Assembly: GCA_902806575.1 (NCBI GenBank) | Contig: CADCXD010000009.1 | Span: 1,116,001 to 1,180,000 of the forward strand | DNA from: Jackrogersella multiformis | Lineage: Eukaryota > Ascomycota > Sordariomycetes > Xylariales > Hypoxylaceae | Reading direction: 5' to 3' | DNA: 64,000 nucleotides | In this document: positions 49,391-60,214 of the stretch, one piece after another | Position numbering within the stretch: position 1 is the stretch's first letter | How the letters are laid out: each line of letters begins with the position of its first letter | Translations under genes and position numbers: made by a program | The notes under the pieces: model-generated | Database searches by the model: none | What the model was told of the DNA's origin: nothing | The model's input: only the letters and a program-made list of their open reading frames with translations

Positions 49391-51959
49391 ATGGAAGACG
49401 CAGAGAAGCAGGCGCCCGAGGGCCTACGAAAGATATTCTTTCGTGGGAATGCTGCTGCTGAGGGCGACAATCAGAACCAGAAGTCGAAATGGAACATGGG
49501 AATGCTGAATGACAAAGAGACCATAGAGGTACCAGGTGAGTTTGCATGGCCTCGGAAACAACGAAACAACCAAATAGCCAGTCCCTGTATTGACGCTTCT
49601 TCTCAGGATCCGTCCTACTCCTCGCCCAGGGCCGAAATGAGCCACTCGGTCTTCGGAATGCTCCAGCTAGGACATCCCATTCTTCTATTCCCACTGGCCT
49701 TCCCCAGGATGTACCACCGCAGCCAACGCCCAGGGAGCATGATGACAAGAAAAAGACCAAAGACGGGCAGATAATTTTAGAGCCCCAGCCGGACGACTCG
49801 CACAATGATCCTCTGAATTGGCCATCGTGGCGCCGGGATTCTGCCTTACTCTCTTTGGGTCTTTACTGCATGGTTGGGGGTGGAATTACGCCTATCATGG
49901 CGGCGGGCTTCACTGATGTTGCTAATGGCACGTAGAGGCTGCTCCTTATTTCCTCGACGTCAGTGACTTTTCACCTAATACTTTTAAACAGATTACCACA
50001 TCAGCGTGGCCGATGTTTCACTCACAACGGGTTTGTACATGATGGGCCTCGGCATCGGTTGTGTCATCTTTTCACCCACTGCTATCCTGTACGGGAAGCG
50101 TCTGGTTTATCTCTATAGTGCGATACTATTTATCATATCAGCCGTATGGTGTGCTCTGTCACCCAACTTTACTTCGCTCATACTGGCCCGGATCTTCCAG
50201 GGAATTGCTGTGAGCCCTGTCGAATGCCTCCCATCCGCTACTATTGCCGAGATCTTCTTTTTACACGAGAGGGCCTATCGTATTGGCGTGTATACCTTGC
50301 TATTACTTGGTGGCAAAAACCTGATCCCTCTCGTGAGTGCTGCTATCATTGAAAGTCTCGGGTGGCGTTGGGTATTCTGGTGAGTCACTATAGATGGGCG
50401 TCGTGCTACGCGCCATATCCCGTACTTCTGTCCTCGGCTTAGAAGCTACCTTTAGGATAGTCGCAATGGTTGTTGCCGTTTGTGGCACCCTGTTGTTTTT
50501 TTTCGCCCCTGAAACCTTCTGGGACAGGTCACCAATACCAAGGTCACGCCGGCATCCAAAGCGACCCAGCCTTTTCAGCAGGAGGTCCTCGGCTCGGCAA
50601 GGTTCGAAGTTTCATTTAAACGAGGGCGCCGCTGTCAACCGGGAGGCGCTCACGTTAGATTCAGGCGAAGGGAAACCTACAGAGAGCCACCATGAACCTA
50701 CAGCGATAACACCACAGCCGAGACACAAAACGGCTCATGTCGGATTTGCGCCCGGTCCCGTTGAAACCCCAACATTAGATTCGGCACATGTACACAATTA
50801 CCCAGACACGACGCATACAGGGGAACACTCTGCGACCCAGTCAACTATCAAGGACAAGTCTAGAGCTGCCGGGGAGTCGGAATCTACCGATCCTGCAACG
50901 AAGGCGGACGCCATATCTCATCACCCCCGTCCGCCCGCCAGCCGCTCGCATTCAAACAGCAGCGCGTGGTCACGAGTAAACTGGGAAAACCCAGGTCGTC
51001 TTGGCCCTCAAACGCCAGAATTGCGTGGTCCCAACTCGCCGTACTTCAAACACTCATCCGATGATTATTTCCGAACAGAAGAAGGGCGTTCGCGTCACCC
51101 AGCACCTGGAACGGTACAATCTGACACGGAGAGTGAGAAGATGTCATTCTCAAATTTGGCAACGATAACTAGGGGACAAGCTTATACGCATGCCCTGCGA
51201 AACGCACCGCCAAAGTCGTTCTCCCAACAGTTAAAGGTGCACTACGGCAGGCTTAACCAAGATAGGTGGTGGAAGGCAGCCATTCGTCCTTTCATACTCT
51301 TCTCCTACCCGTCGGTGCTGTGGTCGGCCGCAGTCTACGCGTGCTCGATCGGATGGCTGATTGTCATCTCGGAATCGGTTGCCGTCATATATCGGGAAGG
51401 TAGATACCAGTTTAACGCCCTGGCGACAGGTCTCGTCTACATATCGCCATTTATCGGGGGCGTTTTAGGCACGGCGGTTGCAGGCAAGGTCAGCGATAGC
51501 ATTGTAAGAGCCATGGCCCGTAGGAATGGCGGCCTCTACGAACCAGAGTTTCGGCTCGTGATGGCAGCCCCGGTTGCGGTGACGACGGTTATCGGGCTCA
51601 TGGGATTCGGCTGGTCGGCTGGTGAAGACGACCCCTGGATTGTTCCGACGGTTTTCTTCGGAGTGGTCTCTTTTGGCTGCTCGCTAGGCTCTACGACATC
51701 TATCACGTTTTGCGTCGACAGCTATAGACAGTACGCCGGGGAGGCGTTGGTCACGTTGAATTTCAGCAAGAACATATTTCACGGTCTAGTATTTAGTTTA
51801 TTTGTCACGGAGTGGCTTACGGCCGACGGCTCCAAGACGGTATTCATCTGGCTCGGTGTTATCCAGCTTATCGTGCTTCTGTCCACGATACCTATGTACA
51901 TTTACGGCAAGAGGGCTAGAATGTGGACTGTGCGTAAGAATTTCATGGAGAAATTCTAG
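49391..51959 (+). CDS. MFS transporter with long central loop (DHA1-like)
   Basis: Exons: 49,391-49,535; 49,607-49,927; 49,992-50,379; 50,456-51,959; 785 aa. After a hydrophilic N-terminus, the family pattern LEPQPDDSHNDPLNWPSWRR leads into TM1. TM2 carries SLTTGLYMMGLGIG. The segment after TM6, FAPETFWDR, is typical of fungal DHA1-type drug/cation exporters. A hydrophilic loop of about 230 residues, rich in S, T, P and H, separates the halves. The second half resumes at YTHALRNAPPKSF. Intron 2 (49,928-49,991) has no usable GT donor in phase; the only frame-keeping solution is a GC-AG intron. Its acceptor side (CACCTAATACTTTTAAACAG) is excellent. Substrate cannot be inferred. Plasma membrane is likely. 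Confidence 0.88.
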
Positions 51960-52603
51960 ACGGTTGTTTAGAGCTTAGAGCTTAGATTTATATAGCTTCG
52001 TCTATATCTACATACCTATGTAGGTACCTAGGTGTTTATTTATTGAAGGCAATTATGTTGGAATAGCACATCTAGATAGGGGCTATTAACACAATCTATT
52101 AGATGCATATATGTATTTACCCAATTACTTATACATACCTAAGGTATGTACCGCTTTTAATGTTAGAATGTACTTATATCCAGTAGTTTCAACTATACCT
52201 AGTACATACATACCTATTTACTTAGTTGCTCACCATATGTGGCTATAGATTCCATCGTGATCAGTACCGATTAAATATAAAAATTCTAGTCGGATTATCA
52301 TGCGGCCTATAATCGCCAATAAAGCTTCTTCGCTACGATTATTATGTGGCCGCTACCGATCTCCGAAGATTCGGAATTTCTCAGTGTCTCGGCATCTCAG
52401 TGCCACCAATCAAGTTTACAGTTCGTAAGTAAATGTGGCGTGCCTCGTGCTAGATAGTTCTTCTATTTGCTATCGTCATCGTCATCGTTGCCGCCGTCGT
52501 TATTACTGCTGCTACCGTGGCGTGACGCTTTCTTCGGCAGGGGCTGACTCTACTTGTTAGTGTCCGTCGACCAGATGATCTTCACACGTACCAGCTCTTA
52601 TCG
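51960..52603. other. Intergenic stretch with palindromic words
   Basis: 3' region of the MFS gene. CCTAGGT-type words are clustered at about 51,998-52,035 and 52,135-52,215. A TCATCG/GCCGCC-rich patch lies near 52,480-52,520. No gene recognised. Confidence 0.5.
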
Positions 52604-53218
52604 TCATCCTCCCGGACGCCTCTCATAACCCTGTGGACCACTTCGTGGTGTGCTACGTGTCATGTCGTAGCACCACTTCTCAAATCCATCGTCGAGTCTG
52701 GCGTGGGCGAGGCTGAGGGTGGCGTTGGATATTGTGAGATCCAATATGACTCCCCTGACATCATGAGCGGAGGGCTTGGTATGGACTACATGGTCACTTC
52801 CATACCGACGCTGCTCAGCTTCGACGCCGGAGAGGTCCAGGTCCGCACCAAGATAACTGACGGAAGAAGACTGGCTGATCGGTCTTTCTTGGAGGACTGG
52901 ATTCGAAACGAGGCGAGGAGGCATGGGGGCCGAGGCGGCGGAGGGGGCGGAGGGGTTGGTTCGGGAATCCTCGGTGGCTTGTTTGGATCCTGGAAGTGAT
53001 GTACGGCCTACCTCGATTTTGTCAATGACAATTGAGATGTCATGCTTCCGACTAGGCCACTTCACGTCACTATCACGAATTCGACAGGTCTCTCTCTGTA
53101 CACCAGCCCAGCAGACGTGTCAGTGCGATAGGAGCACAATATCTACATAGTAACGTATATGATATTCATGATCTTCATCGACGTTGATTGTAAAGGTGGA
53201 ATTGAAAGGATAAGACAT
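52604..53218 (-). CDS. Doubtful hypothetical protein, possibly two exons
   Basis: A minus-strand open frame of about 150 codons (53,065-52,604) could be extended upstream. A start ATG at 53,218, the reading MSYPFNSTFTINVDEDHEYH, a donor GTAGAT and an acceptor ending GGTGTACAG would join to it in phase. Readable stretches include KHDISIVIDKIEVG and LDLTISNATLSLAHARLDDG. I recognise no family. Against it: the proposed ATG is only 29 bases below the stop of the mutarotase gene, the donor is weak, and the opposite strand has a long competing ORF over the same GC-rich segment. It may be the tail of something larger, or not a gene. Confidence 0.3.
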
Positions 53219-53246
53219 ATTCGGCTGTCGACCTCTTAATTTCCAT

Positions 53247-53809
53247 CTACTCCAAAAAAAACACTTCCTCAAGTTCCCTCCACCATGCTGGGTTGCTAGA
53301 CTCGCTGCTCTTGGCACCAGGTACCATACTCTACCACAGGGGGCTCCAGTTAGTGGTCGGGTTCTCGGCGTCATGATAATAGATTCGGAGCCGTTTACCT
53401 CTTGAAAGCCATCCGTCATAGCCCACCACTCTCTAACTTTGGGGTTTTCGCGCATACGTTCCATGTCTCCCGCATAGTCGTAGCCGACATATTTAAAAGT
53501 TGCAAACAGGATTCCCGTACCGGCGTCGTGATATATGCTGTCTAGGAATCATGAGAAGAGTCATGCAGATAGGAGGATGAGCCTCGAGGCCAAATAGGGT
53601 GGTGAGGGGAGCCTACAATCCTGAATATTACAGACTTTGATCTGCTGTAAAACTTCCGGCCATACAGCCGCATGGACTTCTTTGTACTTGTCGATAAACT
53701 CAGGCTTCAGTTTCACAACCTGTGCAATGCGACGGACAGCCTTCTTCTTTGATTCCTGGTCTGGCGACTTAGTGATGCGAGGAGGCGGCGGCGAGTGTGG
53801 TTGCCACAT
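53247..53809 (-). CDS. L-rhamnose mutarotase-like protein (RhaM/DUF718 family)
   Basis: Three exons on the minus strand: 53,809-53,617; 53,541-53,399; 53,330-53,247; 139 aa. After a proline-rich start, the family core runs RRIAQVVKLKPEFIDKYKEV, then HAAVWPEVLQQIK, QDYSIYHDAGTGILFATFKY, GDMERMRENPKVREWWAMTD, and ends AWWRELEEVFFLE. The histidine in EVHAAVWPE and the WW pair correspond to conserved active-site positions of bacterial RhaM, which interconverts the anomers of L-rhamnose. In fungi the family sits in rhamnose and other sugar catabolism, but the substrate here is not proven. Introns are 75 and 68 nt. No other rhamnose gene is visible nearby. Cytosolic, with no signal peptide. Confidence 0.88.
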
Positions 53810-54727
53810 AATGGAGACGGGTTAGTCGTGTAAGAAGATTATATAGTCCTTGCCCCTTGAGTATTCGTGGGCGTTTGTGAAGATTCTTTGCTTATAGTGA
53901 CCGTCCCATATACACTAACGATGAAGGATCTCATATGATGGGAGGTTCGACGGAAGTGACCCGCAGGCATCCAAGTCGGGGATGGGGGCAGAGGCCAGAG
54001 GCCAGAGGCCAGTGGCCAGAGGGCGGGGTTACCGAGACTTGCCTTATCTAGGCTTACTTGTGCATGTCTTGTATCTTGCATTCTGCATTCTGCATTCTAC
54101 ATCTACATACTACCCTCCCATTTACTTGCCTAGTAGGTATGTATGGGCAGTTTATTTATATTAAAATACCTGACCATAGAATGAACCTCATAGCCCCCTG
54201 GGCTAGTATGATGCCTTACCAAGACCAAGAAGATGCACTCGTAGTTTACTACATGTCTATAAACAAACAAATATCTACTAACTCATGATCATAGACAGCG
54301 ATAACCGAAGTGTCGCCATTTCTGGTCCTCTGAATTGTTTAGTAGTTCTACAATATGCGATTGGCAATGGTCGCCTTTAGCCCCCTCAAACGAGCCAGCT
54401 CATTTTATATTCCAAACTCCGCCCATGCAATAGGTCCCACCCCCATCGTGAATCGGGTTTTATTTCCTTGAGAGCCAGCGGGTGTGATAATATTATAATA
54501 CAACGGTGGTGACGTGTCGGTTGATTCCTTTCATTCCTTTATGCAGATCCGTAATAGTCGCACTCTTTTTCCTTGGGGGAGACGCCCGTTCGGAACTGAA
54601 AAAAACTGCCCTTGAAACATGTTTTATTAAACCTCGCGAATCATTACGGTACGGCAGGGCTGGTAGGTTGTAGCCGATAGAAGAAGTACTCAGGCCTAGC
54701 TGAAACAGCCCAGAAAAAAAGAAGACA
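53810..54727. other. Intergenic with two small minisatellites
   Basis: Contains GCCAGAG-type heptamer repeats (about 53,989-54,022) and GCATTCT repeats (about 54,078-54,098). The ORF-like stretch at 54,493-54,780 overlaps the last exon of the GDT1 gene and its 3' region and is not a gene. Confidence 0.55.
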
Positions 54728-56453
54728 CTATGCGTAGAATGCCTCCACAAAGTAGATGAAGCCAAACGCCAAAAATGCAACAGCGCCTCCTACCGTCACT
54801 ATCGAAGCACAAGAGTTAGTCACAGCTTGGCGAGGAAGAGTAGGCCGCAGCCTAGCATAACTTACCAACTTTCAGGCTTACTCTACCGGCGATAGCCCTT
54901 CCACCAATGACCGCCACGCTGGTACAGCACGCATGGCCGAGCACGGCACCCAACGTCACCCACCAGTAGTCCTGGCCGGCAGCCATAGCGATTGTCGCGA
55001 TCTGACTACGATCTCCCCATTCACCCAAGAAGGTCATGACAAAAGTCTGCACCCATGCGGGACTTAGTAGCAGCGAGAAGAGATTGGCCAGACCACTGCC
55101 GAACCCGCCAATCCCGCGAGGCGGCGATGGGCTCCTACCCGGCGAAGTTGAAGGACTGCGAGGCGGTGTCGGGAAGCGAGACTGGGACCTCGACTTGCGG
55201 TCGCGGCCGAGCCCCATCTCCAGAGCATACGGAGACAAGGAGGAGCGTCGTTTACCTTGCTTCAGCGCCAGGTGCTCCTTCTCCTGCAGTTCCATTTCAA
55301 CCTCTTGCATCTCTGCGGTAACGCCCTCGTTTGGATCCATAGCCATACCCTCGCGCAGCATCTTGGCACCGAAGATGAAGAATAGCCCTGCAGCTAGGAA
55401 AGCTGTCACCCTCTTAGGAATCAGGGCCGGCACCGTATGGCCTAGTACGGCCGACAGTACGGTCATGACCAGCAGGGCACCAAAGGCGGCGGAAAAGACA
55501 ACCATACGGTCGTGTTTCATTGCCATGAGCGCGGCAACGAGGAACGTTTTGTCGCCAACTTCGGAGACGAGGATCATGGTGAGAGAAAGAACGAAAGAAT
55601 GGAGCGGCTGAATGATGCCATCGTTGCCCTCGTCTCCTTGTTCCCACGCACCCGTTGTTGACTTGGCAGGTTTAGATACATCAAGGTGATCTTTGTTAGC
55701 TGAGTTAGGGAGCGGGTTCGGGTCGTCGCGTAGTTTATCTGGCAAGTCCGACGGCTTCTATGTAGCAGGTCAGCGCACCGCCCCTGGGGCCAGGGGTGTT
55801 TGATATCTCACCTCAAGACCGGTGACATCTTCGGGAATCTGATGTAGGTCGACCTTGCCCTTTTCCTTCTTACTGACCTTCTCGCTCGAGATCTTCTTCT
55901 GCTCACTGTGAGGCAAAGGAGGCTTTTCTTTCGGAGTCTCAGGCACGTTCTCGACTTTCTCTCCAGTCTCTCCCTCCTTAGCCTTTCTAGCCTTATCCTT
56001 CTGGCTCACCCCGCCCTCCGTACCCGTGGTACCTTGTTTGGGAGGCTGGCGGTGGGGGTCGTCCATCACACCATCGTTGCTCTCGGGTATCTTCTTCCCA
56101 TCGATGACTGTGGGATCTATCGGCCTATCCTTTAGGACGGGAAGGGCCTTGGGTTCAGCGATATCATTGGAGTCGCCCTTTTTGCGTCCCTTGTCGATGC
56201 TCACGAAGGGACCCTCGTGCGGCATCCCATCTTTGCCATCCACGGGGGCATTCTTGGTACCGACGTCGAATTTAGATGCCTTCGGGGACGTGACGGTCGA
56301 GTCGGGGGGAGATTGGGAGGATGCACCATCGGCACCAATCGCCGGAGTATCTTTGCCGGATTTCGCGTCGAGCGCAGAGGTGACGAGGGCGAGTGAAGGT
56401 AAAAGTAGGAGAATTAGTGGTGCTCGTCGCTGACTGAGTTTCATGATGGGCAC
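54728..56453 (-). CDS. gdt1: GDT1/TMEM165-family (UPF0016) cation/proton exchanger
   Basis: Three exons on the minus strand: 56,453-55,812; 55,757-54,866; 54,798-54,728; 534 aa. A signal peptide follows the second possible start (MKLSQRRAPLILLLLPSLAL). Then comes a charged, low-complexity luminal region of about 230 residues. The transporter domain has the two family signatures: EVGDKT at about 280-285 and EWGDRSQ at about 460-465. They are separated by an RS/SP-rich cytosolic loop (about 385-430). The last exon supplies the final membrane helix, AVAFLAFGFIYFVEAFYA. Yeast Gdt1 moves Ca2+ and Mn2+ into the Golgi in exchange for protons, supporting glycosylation. Introns are 54 and 67 nt. The N-terminal extension is much longer than in yeast Gdt1 (280 aa in total). 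Confidence 0.92.
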
Positions 56454-57101
56454 GGAGTAAGCTAGTAGTGTAGAAAGATCGAAGAGAATAACAGCCCTGG
56501 AGGCTCTCTATGTATTGGTCGATCTGGGCGCGATAGAAATATGATTTAGTGAGGTTAGCTAGCTACTATGCTAGAGCAGCAGTAATGAGGGATCCCTTTA
56601 AAAAGCTGCGGGCGAACCGACGTAATGCGAGGGCAGCGAGACGGCAATGCGATCTTCAGAAACGAGGATGAGCATAGGTAGATAGATATACAACAGTAAT
56701 GACTTGAAGGAGAGAACACAACGCCAGGGGAAAAGAAAACCGGCTCCGAATAATGGGAAGAGGGCTGAATATTAGTTATAGCAAGAATATTGGTGTTGGA
56801 CAATTCTGGAAATCTTTATAAAAAGGGGTGAAGAACTTGGAAGTTGAAGGGATAAGAAGTAGACAAGTGCCTAGGTGTAAGTGTGTTACGTACCTACCTA
56901 CCCACATACATACCTAGGTACCTAGTAGGTACCTAAGGTAATACGCGACAGGAAAATTAAGACATGTATGCATTGCATACCTACCTAAGGTACACTTAAA
57001 TGCATAGCATATCATCGACATTCGTATAAGCCGAATTAGGTGGCAAAAATATTCTGGTCCGTGCATCATTATTCATGGATAGGTACTTAAAGTTAACCGT
57101 A
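56454..57101. promoter_or_regulatory. Upstream region of gdt1
   Basis: No gene recognised. CCTAGGTA-type words cluster at about 56,870-56,995 (for example ATACCTAGGTACCTAGTAGG). Confidence 0.45.
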
Positions 57102-57722
57102 GCGTTATTTTCGTTAAACCGTTAAATTATGTAAATATTATTATATAAATATATAATATATATTATATTTTTTATTAACTTTTTATAAATATAAAAAATA
57201 TAACGTTATATATCGTTATAATTATAACGTTTTATAACGTATGTTTTTTTATAAATAATTTAAATTATATAAAATATAAAAAATATAAATTAACGTTAAA
57301 ATAATTAAAAATAAATTATTTTTAATTATTTAATTTTAATTTTAATAATAATTTTATTAAATAATAAAACTTTATATTATATTTATTTAAATAAATACGT
57401 ATTATATAAATAATAAATTATAAATTTTATTAATTAATTTTTATTTAATATTAATCGTTATTACGTTTTAAATAAAATAATTATATTTATATTAATTAAA
57501 TTATAATTTAATCGTTATTTAATCGTTATTTAATAATTATTAAATAATAATTAAAATATTATTTAATTATAATTATAAAATATACGTTATAAAACGTTAT
57601 AATTATAACGATATATAACGTTATATTTTTTATATTTATAAAAAGCTAATAAGAAATACAGTACATACTGTGCATTTATACAGTGATGTTTATATAGTTT
57701 AACGGTTTAGCGGAAATAATGC
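57102..57722. mobile_element. 621-bp element with 140-bp terminal inverted repeats
   Basis: An AT-rich island within normal sequence. The left arm (57,102-57,241) and right arm (57,582-57,722) are inverted copies. They share ends of the form TTATTTYCGYTAAACCGTTA and an identical inner part with TATAACGTTATATATCGTTA followed by TAATTATAACGTTTTATAAC. No coding capacity. The right arm keeps words like CAGTACATACTGTGC where the left arm is pure A and T, so the arms were mutated unequally. A target duplication is not clear. Confidence 0.7.
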
Positions 57723-57827
57723 ATATAGCTAGCCGTCCTACTTACTAATAATGTATATATGTACATGTACCTCTGTTTATTTACATTTAGAATCTGATTG
57801 GGAAACTACCTAGGTACCCCTTAAGAA

Positions 57828-57849
57828 CCTAACCCTTTACCCTAACCCT
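57828..57849 (+). promoter_or_regulatory. Telomere-repeat-like motif upstream of the telobox gene
   Basis: CCTAACCCT (57,828-57,836) and CCCTAACCCT (57,840-57,849) lie about 105-125 bases before the start codon of the next gene. The unit matches the TTAGGG telomeric repeat bound by Myb/telobox proteins. A role in autoregulation is inference. Confidence 0.45.
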
Positions 57850-57954
57850 GATCAAGCGCATACTTACTACCTCTTTCTTCTTTCGTCGTCTTCTAGACCT
57901 ACCTAGGTATTTTATCGTCACTTCCTTTACATAAACATATCCATTGCATTCATC

Positions 57955-60214
57955 ATGGCTGGGCGCCGTCGTCCGGCTACCCGTCGGACTGAGTCCGTTG
58001 AGCCGCCTCAAGATAACAACCTCTCTATAAGGCAAACCCGAAGCACCAGACGTTCTAAGGAATCTGTAGAGCTGGAAACTCAACCTCGAGCTGAGATCCC
58101 CCAGCGTGGTACATTGCGTCGACGCCGTAGAAGCGTCGAGAGCGAGACTACAAACGACTTCCCGAAGAGTGCTACTACTGATCATGACCTCCCCGCACAG
58201 AAAGATGCAGGTATGCTACCCCGGCCTGCACTCACTGGCCCCTATCTAAGTTTTACATAGGCCTGCCTCTAGCACCCGCCTCTACACCATCTAAGAACGG
58301 TGCCTTGTCTGGGACGGAGGAGGATGCTCGTGAATCATCAGAGATAGAGGCTGATAGAATTCAGGACATGCTTGACTTTGACGTACCTAAACTGACACGC
58401 TGGTCTGACAAGTTATATGAAATCTTGTCATCTTTCGACAATGGCCAGCCAAGCGTGGACGACCGGTCAAGATTGAGCAGCTACAAGAAATCATATGATC
58501 AAGCCCGCCTTCCCTTCGTCAACAGTAATACTCCCTTCATCAAATCTATGAATCTACCCAAAGAGTATGACCAAGGGGTGCGAACGAAGATCCAAGTCGC
58601 TATCTGCTCTGGAAATATCGTGTCACTTCTTGCATCAATTGCGGATGTGAGATTTGGAAAGAAAGCTCCGCTGCCGATTCTTAAGCAACTAGACGATACT
58701 TTCCCAACTTTATTCGTTGCACATCTTCATATGGACGACAAAGGCATAGCAAAGAATATAGATCTGGCATTTCGTATTCGGTACCGCCTCCTAATCGAGT
58801 CACTAATCCCTAACTCTTCCGTTGAGCCTTTTGAGATAGCCGCCAGTGTATTCTGCAACCAGAGTGCACGCAATGCTCAAGATGCATTACGTCAAGGACC
58901 GTATAAGCAGCTATCTGGAATGGATATCAACCAAGGCCATCCTTTCTCGGAAACCTATTGCACTCGCATTCGGGAACTGGTTTCTAAGCTCACCTTCGAT
59001 GACAGACTTGGATTGCAAACATCTCTAGACCAAGAATGCCCCCAGGAAAATCTCTTCGATGATCTCGGAGCATGGGGTTTAGGGATATACCAGCAGTTAA
59101 AAATGCGAGCAAATCAGGGTCACATACTGTCTACCAATCAAATTCCAGGACAGGAGGCCCTCACCCAACGTCAAGAATCAGAGTCTCTATTCGTCGACAA
59201 TGAAGACAAAACTGGAGAAGGCTCGGATTCAGCATCAGACACAGACGTCGAAGGGTATATTCAACTTCCACAAAGAGGATCTAAGTACGTCTATGGTCAT
59301 GTTCTATGGTCATGTTCTCGGCTTTCTCGCACATTAAGATCACACTAACAATTTCCAGTCGAAGTTATATCAATAATTCCACCACCCTAGCAGCCGTGAG
59401 ACAGAGCGAGGAAAATGCCTTGACGCGTCCGACAGCGGCACAATCTTCCAGTCAACAATCCACGAAGGGGAAGGGGAAAGGGAAGGCATTGGACACGAGA
59501 GACGCGATCCGTCTCCTAGAACCCAGACAGATTCTAGACCGTACCCGGAAACGCCCACACCCCAGCGAGAGTAATTATAACGAAGACCAAGCAGACGACA
59601 GCGATGATTTTGAAGTAAATGACCAATTTCTCGGCATGCCCCGGCGGGTTCTTAACAAGGACGCAAATGTTCGAAGGGCATCTCCAAAATATCCTCGATT
59701 CTCAACCCAACAACCGCAGACTGGTGTTTCTTCGGCCCTATCCCCTCCATCTACTAATGCCCGAGAAATTGCTAGCGCGCAACCGCTATATGGCTTGGAA
59801 GAGGATTATAACTTACAAGAACGGGATATTTATGTACTAAGCCAGAACGCTAGGAACATCCGACGGGCATACCATTCGAACAAGCCCCGTCAAGTTCGCA
59901 TACCGTGGTCCGCATCTGAGACGTCGAGACTCCTAGATCTAATAGCCGACCCTTCTTTAAATTGTTCCTGGAGTGCGATGGAGAGAGCGGGCGGTTTTGA
60001 AAATGCACGAAACCAGCAGGCCTTACGCGACAAGGCCCGTGGGCTAAAGGTTTGGTACCTTGAAGGCGACAAGGTTTTGCCTGCAGGCTTTGATCAGGTT
60101 GCTCTAGGTCAAAAGGAGAAGGGCTCTGTCATAAAATGTGGCAGAAACCCCGATCGACGGGAGGACGATCTAGACGAAGATGGTGAAGTCGTAAACAACA
60201 TCTGGGTCGACTGA
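57955..60214 (+). CDS. Nuclear protein with C-terminal Myb/telobox-like domain
   Basis: Exons: 57,955-58,210; 58,261-59,284; 59,359-60,214; 711 aa. The N-terminus (1-85) is basic and S/R-rich (RRRRRSVESET). A middle region (about 115-310) looks globular and helical and may be a dimerisation domain. Residues about 310-600 are low complexity with the basic run KGKGKGK. A Myb/SANT-like unit spans about 605-665: IPWSASETSRLL has the first core tryptophan, CSWSAM the second, and NQQALRDKARGLKVWYL lies where telomere-repeat factors have their VDLKDKWRN telobox. This order (helical domain, linker, single C-terminal Myb) is that of TRF/Taz1-type telomere proteins. That identity is inference. Introns are 50 and 74 nt. 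Confidence 0.75.

Noticed and set aside
49332..49805. 157-codon minus-strand ORF
   Set aside because: Antisense to exons 1-2 of the MFS transporter, whose frame matches a known family.
52703..52999. 98-codon plus-strand ORF with a glycine run
   Set aside because: Low-complexity GC-rich sequence opposite another ORF; no start context or family signal. Kept only as an argument against the minus-strand call.
55036..55611. 191-codon plus-strand ORF
   Set aside because: Antisense of the gdt1 transporter exon; no family features of its own.
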